Shown in pieces: positions 30,687 through 35,234 of a DNA stretch of 35,234 nucleotides. Positions within the stretch are counted from its first letter, which is position 1; each line of letters begins with the position of its first letter. The position numbers and the translations under genes are program-made. Under the pieces are notes generated by a model. It saw nothing but the letters and a program-made list of their open reading frames with translations, did not search any database and was not told where the DNA came from. This DNA is from a virus. The stretch lies in the IMG/VR virus record IMGVR_UViG_3300010368_000039, positions 1 through 35,234 of that record. The stretch is one strand, 5' to 3'.

Positions 30687-31345
30687 TAGAATGTGGTCCC
30701 TAGTAAGTAAACATCAGCGGTTAAAACATCGCCACCAGCGACCGCATTGATAATATTAATTTTAACAGTTTGTGTAGCAGCAACAATTCTATTTGCTCCT
30801 GATACTTCAACCCTGAAGAATTTAGTAGTGGCATCTAATCCAACTAGTTGAAATCTATCAACAATATCACCAGACGCATTGGATACTTCGATGGAACATA
30901 ATGCTTCATTGTCTGCGGCGATTGTGATTGATGATGGGATAATGATGACACTTGTGACAAGTGTCTGAACGCCTGCCGCACCAGTATGAAGACTGATAGC
31001 GCCAGTAGCGGTAAAATCTACATCGCTGGCAGTTGGCAAACGCGTGAGAACAATATCAGTTGTTGATCCAGTTGCGACTAGAACCCACGAAGTACCATTA
31101 TAATATTTCATACCAGATGAAGTGTCATACCAGTGTTGACCTTCGACTGGATTTGCTGGCGGGGAATTGTCTGCAAAGTTTTCTAGAAGATGATAATAAT
31201 TCTCGTTTATGTACTTAGAATATCCCGCATACCCTTTACCAATAAGGGTAATCGGGGCGACTGTATCATTTTTAGTACCAGCGGTCACGGTAGCAACCGT
31301 ACTGGTTCTTGTGTTGGTTACAACTGTGTTAGTTTGAACTGCCAT
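30686..31345 (-). CDS. Tail fibre / baseplate-attached structural protein
   Basis: A 219-residue protein. The N-terminal part has the sequence ITLIGKGYAGYSKYINENYYHLLENFADNSPP followed by EGQHWYDTSSGMKYYNGTSW, a module common in T4-like tail-fibre proteins of environmental phages. The C-terminal half is a beta domain. The start has AAGGTAAT upstream and, further up, a perfect TATAAATA late motif that overlaps the stop of the preceding gene. Confidence 0.8.
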   Translation of the reverse strand: MAVQTNTVVTNTRTSTVATVTAGTKNDTVAPITLIGKGYAGYSKYINENYYHLLENFADNSPPANPVEGQHWYDTSSGMKYYNGTSWVLVATGSTTDIVLTRLPTASDVDFTATGAISLHTGAAGVQTLVTSVIIIPSSITIAADNEALCSIEVSNASGDIVDRFQLVGLDATTKFFRVEVSGANRIVAATQTVKINIINAVAGGDVLTADVYLLGTTF

Positions 31346-31362
31346 GATTATTACCTTTTATG

Positions 31363-31370
31363 TATTTATA
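31363..31370 (-). promoter_or_regulatory. Late-type promoter motif TATAAATA
   Basis: A perfect T4 late-promoter octamer, 17 nt upstream of the ATG at 31345. Its TAA is also the stop codon of the gene at 31366-31953. Confidence 0.6.
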
Positions 31371-31953
31371 CCACACGTATTCTTAGTGTATAGACAACCT
31401 CAATAACCCGGTTGGCTGTTTTTTCGATTGGGTTGAAAACAATATGAGTTAATAGAAGATTGTCATCAGTTTTGAGAGCAATTTCATCAAATACAAACGG
31501 TCCATCAATATTAGAAGAGATGTTATCGAATGCTGCTTGTCCAATGGGTTCGCCTTTATCCAAGACGCATCTGATTTCAACATCAGAGAAAACCGTTCCG
31601 TTGATGTGGCGGATACCGGTTTGGTTTCCTGATGGAGCACCTCGGCTTGTATCAACCACTTCTGAATAAGATGGTACATTCAAATCAGCTGAACCACTCG
31701 TGTTGGGGTTCGAATATGAAATAGCACCAACGTCATCAACCGTGGCACCACCGGTTCCAAAATGCATCGAATACACATGACCGGTATCGGTTCCAGATAG
31801 AGCACGAGCAATGGCCAAACTCATATTTTCTTTATGAATGGCGTTGCGTTTATCCATAAGAACTATCGGATCAGATTTGTTCATATCGGAATAGGACGTT
31901 ATCTTGACATGACCTTCAATGGTTAGTCCTAATTTTTCTGTTTTGTTTATCAT
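31366..31953 (-). CDS. Virion structural protein (baseplate/tail)
   Basis: A 195-residue protein. LTIEGHVKITSY, then DKRNAIHKENMSLAIARAL, then GHVYSMHFGTGGATVDDVG form a pattern seen in structural proteins of T4-like cyanophages and related marine phages. The C-terminal part is beta-rich and ends VIEVVYTLRIRVV. It lies between the large structural gene and the fibre genes on the same strand. Its exact virion position is not clear. Confidence 0.75.
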   Translation of the reverse strand: MINKTEKLGLTIEGHVKITSYSDMNKSDPIVLMDKRNAIHKENMSLAIARALSGTDTGHVYSMHFGTGGATVDDVGAISYSNPNTSGSADLNVPSYSEVVDTSRGAPSGNQTGIRHINGTVFSDVEIRCVLDKGEPIGQAAFDNISSNIDGPFVFDEIALKTDDNLLLTHIVFNPIEKTANRVIEVVYTLRIRVV

Positions 31954-31961
31954 AATTCTAT

Positions 31962-34900
31962 TTATCCCAGCAGTCCTTTATATTTCGTCAGAACATCATC
32001 AGAATAGTCAATATCTTCATCTGCATGACTAGCTTCTGCTGCCATGACAAGAATTTGATATACTTTTCCATCCATATTATCAGTTTTACCCGTGTTGTTT
32101 CCGATGATTAGCGCACTCGCACCACTTGATCCTGTACCCACGGGAGCAGTATCTTCCGTAACAGTGGCAGCAACACCATTGATGCGTGCAGTTGGATTAT
32201 TTGCGACATCAGATGAATCATAAATGATTTCTACAAAATAATTGGTATCAAATGCTAATGAGCCATCTTCAATATCCCATAGGCCGTCTGTGGTGCTGAA
32301 CTCTTTTGAGAAGCGTAATTCAAATGCATTACCACCTGCACCCGTTATAGTTCGAATGTTGAAATCACCAACCTTATGAATGATGTATCCAGAAGTAGCA
32401 CCAGTGCTGGCAATATTGATCATCATCGCAATATAACCACCATCACCAAACACATCATCCATATTTGTGTTTGTGGCAGCGGATAAAGCGTAGGCATCAT
32501 CAATATTAACAGAATTCAATAATGGATTATTATTTTTCAAGAATGGTGGAGCATCAGCGACTGCTGGTGGAAGTAAATGATTACCATTCCCCGAAGCATC
32601 AACCCACATACTCACATCATTATCTTGGTCCAGCATTATCATCGATGAATTACTCCACCATCCGATGATATCGGTTGTATTTGCTGGTGCCGGTTTATGA
32701 GCAATTTCCCACGAGTTACCGAAAGCGGTTGGCCCATACTCAGACATACCAGAACCTTGCAGTGATGATCCTTGACCGATCCATTCATATGTCAAATCGT
32801 AATTACTATCACCGGGTATAAATGATTGAACCCAATCACCAGCAGATAAGTTGTACGAAACTTTTTCTGAATTCACATAATAACTCTTCGTCGCATCAGT
32901 GGTTTCTGATACCCAAGCTGAACCAGTCCATGTGTAAATGTTATCATCCACATCATTGAGAACTCTATATCCAGTAATCACAGATGATTGACCAGTCAAA
33001 TCAGTATGATCAGTCTGTTTATCATCTACATATCTAATAAAAGATGCATATTCAGCAAATGTAGATTTATCCTTGACCAAGGCATCGGCATAATAAGTAA
33101 TATCAATAGTATCTCCAACTGCTACTGTTCCTGATATACTAATCGTTCTATTATTGATTGTATAATCAGATACGGTGGTGGCAGTGATTTTGAATTGATT
33201 ATGCTTAAGTCGAACAGAATTCGCCATAAGTCTTATTTTATCACCGGAAGCCAATGTAGTTAACAGGATAATTGAACGAGGATCGTTCACATCAAACAAG
33301 AACCCAACACCTTCAGTCTGAGTTACATAACCGCCAGACTGAATATTGAATTGAACCCTTCCGATACCAAAACGATCACCGGTCATCGCAATTCGACTGC
33401 CAATAGATAGGGTAGACGATATAGTGATAGTTTTACCCAACGTTATTGTTTCTGTTAGGGATTCTGCTGGATATATATTTGTAATATGTGTTTCAAATGA
33501 TGATGGGGTTGACTGTGCAACCATCGTATCGAAAGGTGCTGTATCAAAACCGTTTCCGTCAAAAGTTCCGTACAATCCAGTATGATGCACGGTGGTTTTG
33601 ATGATTGAGCTATCCAACACATCTGATCGCACGCGCTCATCAGCATCGCCGCCATCCATATCATCAACAGCCGCCCCATCTGCGATGTCAGCCCAATCCA
33701 CCCCAGTAACCGCTACTGCGTGTTGATAGGTTGAATCAGTTAATACAAAATTATCATCAATTGATGATAGATTTAATAGTCCGGGTGAAGCATAACCATA
33801 ATCACGGCGTACTGAGAATAAGACATCTGGTGGTGGTGCTGTATCGAACACGATGGTTAGTTCTTCGTTATCAAAGAGCAAACGGAACGGCGGAATAGGT
33901 ACAGTTACACCGGTTGCAATATTAATAGCCGAAACAGTATGTTCGAGGTACGGGAAGGTTTTACCAACAGGAAACACTTTGTTAAACTCTTCAGTATTGG
34001 TGAAGGTTATTAACAGTTCAGTATTCAACGTACCTAATTCTGGTCGATCCCATGTTTGGAAATCAAACTCAAATACATCAAATGGTTCCGTATCAAATCC
34101 ATTGTCATCAAACGTATTGAAACTCAATCTATCACTGAACAAAGCTATTTTAGAATAATGTTGATCAGATATGGTTAATTGAGCTTCATCATATGTATTA
34201 TCCCCATCATGAATAATATGAGAAGCAATGGTGCGTCTAGCCTTTGAATGGTATGGCTTATTATCATTTACTGATTTGATAACAACATCCGTTTCGTTGA
34301 ACGGGTTATTGCTCGGCTGACCGGTATTAATTGTATTGATCAAATCAAAGTAGCTGGTCTTATAACACCAATCACAATTCTTTTGCTGTCTCATCATTTC
34401 GTATATGATGTCGAACATTATATGATTATAGTCTTCGATGGTGATATACAATTTGATGTTTGATAGAATATTACGCAAATCTGCAAACACTTGATTGTTT
34501 ATTTGAGCTGAACCAGTGCTAGCTTGAACCTTGGTCCATTCCCCATCACTCGTGTACTGATAACTATGTGAAGGCGTTTCTTTAACACGAACGGCATCTC
34601 CCACATACATATCAATAAGTTGATCACGATCACTTACCGAGTTTACGACTTGTGAAGGGACATATCCCAATATATCATATTCAGATACTTCCCAATATCC
34701 ATTTGGATTAGATGGGTATTCAAAAGATGACGGGAATGCAGAAGTGAAACCCGGCGACACATTTTTATCGTAAGTTTTCAATATGGCGTTGATAGAATTC
34801 AGAAAGGCTACCTTGGCACCCTCTAGGTCTGAATATATAATTTGACCTGTCTCTGTGCCATATTTGTCAAGGTCCGTTCTATACGAAGCTGGAACAGGGT

Positions 34901-35234
34901 TATCAAATATATCTGTACCCTGTAATGAGTCGATCATCTTTTCGACTACACCATCATTGATATAATTTCTCTTATCGTTCTCAACCAAGATTACCCATTG
35001 ATCATGTTCTTCGTGTTGTTTCGGGAAGGTGAAGATTTGAATCGATAAATCATTTCTTGTATCCAATGCGGCTGCATTGAACATCATTGATGTTGCATTG
35101 AACACACCAAACCATGGAATCAGTGCAACCGTTGGGTCATATAATTGATTAGATATTTGATAAGCCGATAGCAACTTACCACTAATGGTGCTTCTTTTGT
35201 TTTTAACCCAAAAATAATATCGACGTGACCCGTC
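31962..35234 (-). CDS. Large virion structural protein (N-terminus outside the window)
   Basis: The frame is open to the right edge for 1090 codons, and the sequence before the first TTG is coding-like (RRYYFWVKNKRST), so the gene starts beyond 35234. Much of the length is beta-rich repeats, including two stretches that repeat a FDxNGFDTxPFD motif (around 33520-33560 and 34085-34115 on the minus strand). Near the C-terminus, DIIGWWSNSSMIMLDQDNDVS to the end has the layout of a concanavalin/LamG-like sugar-binding domain (WVDASGNGNHLL, NTGKTDNMDGKVYQILV). It is likely a baseplate or fibre component contacting host surface glycans. Confidence 0.8.
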   Translation of the reverse strand, partial: DGSRRYYFWVKNKRSTISGKLLSAYQISNQLYDPTVALIPWFGVFNATSMMFNAAALDTRNDLSIQIFTFPKQHEEHDQWVILVENDKRNYINDGVVEKMIDSLQGTDIFDNPVPASYRTDLDKYGTETGQIIYSDLEGAKVAFLNSINAILKTYDKNVSPGFTSAFPSSFEYPSNPNGYWEVSEYDILGYVPSQVVNSVSDRDQLIDMYVGDAVRVKETPSHSYQYTSDGEWTKVQASTGSAQINNQVFADLRNILSNIKLYITIEDYNHIMFDIIYEMMRQQKNCDWCYKTSYFDLINTINTGQPSNNPFNETDVVIKSVNDNKPYHSKARRTIASHIIHDGDNTYDEAQLTISDQHYSKIALFSDRLSFNTFDDNGFDTEPFDVFEFDFQTWDRPELGTLNTELLITFTNTEEFNKVFPVGKTFPYLEHTVSAINIATGVTVPIPPFRLLFDNEELTIVFDTAPPPDVLFSVRRDYGYASPGLLNLSSIDDNFVLTDSTYQHAVAVTGVDWADIADGAAVDDMDGGDADERVRSDVLDSSIIKTTVHHTGLYGTFDGNGFDTAPFDTMVAQSTPSSFETHITNIYPAESLTETITLGKTITISSTLSIGSRIAMTGDRFGIGRVQFNIQSGGYVTQTEGVGFLFDVNDPRSIILLTTLASGDKIRLMANSVRLKHNQFKITATTVSDYTINNRTISISGTVAVGDTIDITYYADALVKDKSTFAEYASFIRYVDDKQTDHTDLTGQSSVITGYRVLNDVDDNIYTWTGSAWVSETTDATKSYYVNSEKVSYNLSAGDWVQSFIPGDSNYDLTYEWIGQGSSLQGSGMSEYGPTAFGNSWEIAHKPAPANTTDIIGWWSNSSMIMLDQDNDVSMWVDASGNGNHLLPPAVADAPPFLKNNNPLLNSVNIDDAYALSAATNTNMDDVFGDGGYIAMMINIASTGATSGYIIHKVGDFNIRTITGAGGNAFELRFSKEFSTTDGLWDIEDGSLAFDTNYFVEIIYDSSDVANNPTARINGVAATVTEDTAPVGTGSSGASALIIGNNTGKTDNMDGKVYQILVMAAEASHADEDIDYSDDVLTKYKGLLG

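Noticed and set aside
31959-31966. GATAAATA on the minus strand before the gene at 31953
   Set aside because: It ends only about 5 nt before the ATG and coincides with the stop codon of the upstream gene, so a late promoter here is doubtful.

Overview
The window is a segment of a tailed bacteriophage genome with a T4-type (myovirus) core. It carries a T4-like family B DNA polymerase (gp43 type, with motif positions almost superimposable on T4), an ATP-dependent DNA ligase (gp30 type), a sliding clamp (gp45 type), a clamp-loader ATPase (gp44 type), an RNase H/flap exonuclease (rnh type) and a DsbA-like DNA-binding protein. It also has features common in environmental T4-like phages: PhoH, ClpP, a GroES-like co-chaperonin, dCMP deaminase and a DinG/XPD-type helicase. 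Genes are tightly packed, with ATGA and TAATG overlaps, and both strands are used. The host cannot be read directly. A stand-alone domain of class I lysyl-tRNA synthetase, an enzyme typical of alphaproteobacteria among others, is a weak pointer to an alphaproteobacterial host.

Layout, left to right. 1-1855 (+): a SWIM-type zinc protein, a small unknown, a degenerate kinase-like protein and the LysRS-like domain, which has its own promoter. 1871-5007: accessory region with a PPP phosphatase, three membrane proteins (one with a bacterial PH domain), one tRNA-Cys with its own promoter, and a small gene behind a consensus promoter with a 25-bp operator-like palindrome. 5132-5874: an NPPY adenine methyltransferase and a small HTH relic. 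5886-8716 (-): RNase H and the sliding clamp. 8786-15048 (+): DsbA-like protein, a T5 A1-like HTH/metallophosphoesterase protein, DNA polymerase and ligase. 15113-19267 (-): nucleotidyltransferase, dCMP deaminase, DinG helicase, an acidic protein and ClpP. 19331-20150 (-): overlapping spanin genes for lysis. 20152-24650 (-): unknowns, PhoH, clamp loader, GroES-like protein and a second PPP phosphatase. 24689-26373 (-): small proteins, a degenerate dUTPase-fold protein and a truncated relic of the bacterial DnaE polymerase. 26432-27889 (+): a large Lys/Ala/Pro-rich protein behind a late-type promoter. 27916-28278 (-): a cyclic-phosphate-type receiver domain protein. 28315-35234 (-): tail-fibre and virion structural genes; the last one runs off the right edge.

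Two promoter classes are visible. Host-type sigma70 promoters with TTGACT/TTGACA and 16-17 bp spacing precede accessory genes and the tRNA. Several of these place the -10 box only 6-9 nt before the ATG, which implies leaderless or near-leaderless mRNAs. T4-type late motifs (NATAAATA) precede structural and some unknown genes. Strong hairpin terminators separate convergent and tandem units. No intergenic stretch exceeds about 150 bp.

The most notable items are the free-standing LysRS-I C-terminal domain, the DnaE fragment that stops just before the catalytic motif and is paired with a degenerate dUTPase-like protein, the leaderless promoter set, the operator palindrome, and the two-arm palindromic promoter of the receiver-domain gene. 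No CRISPR array, insertion sequence or complete novel defence system was recognised.
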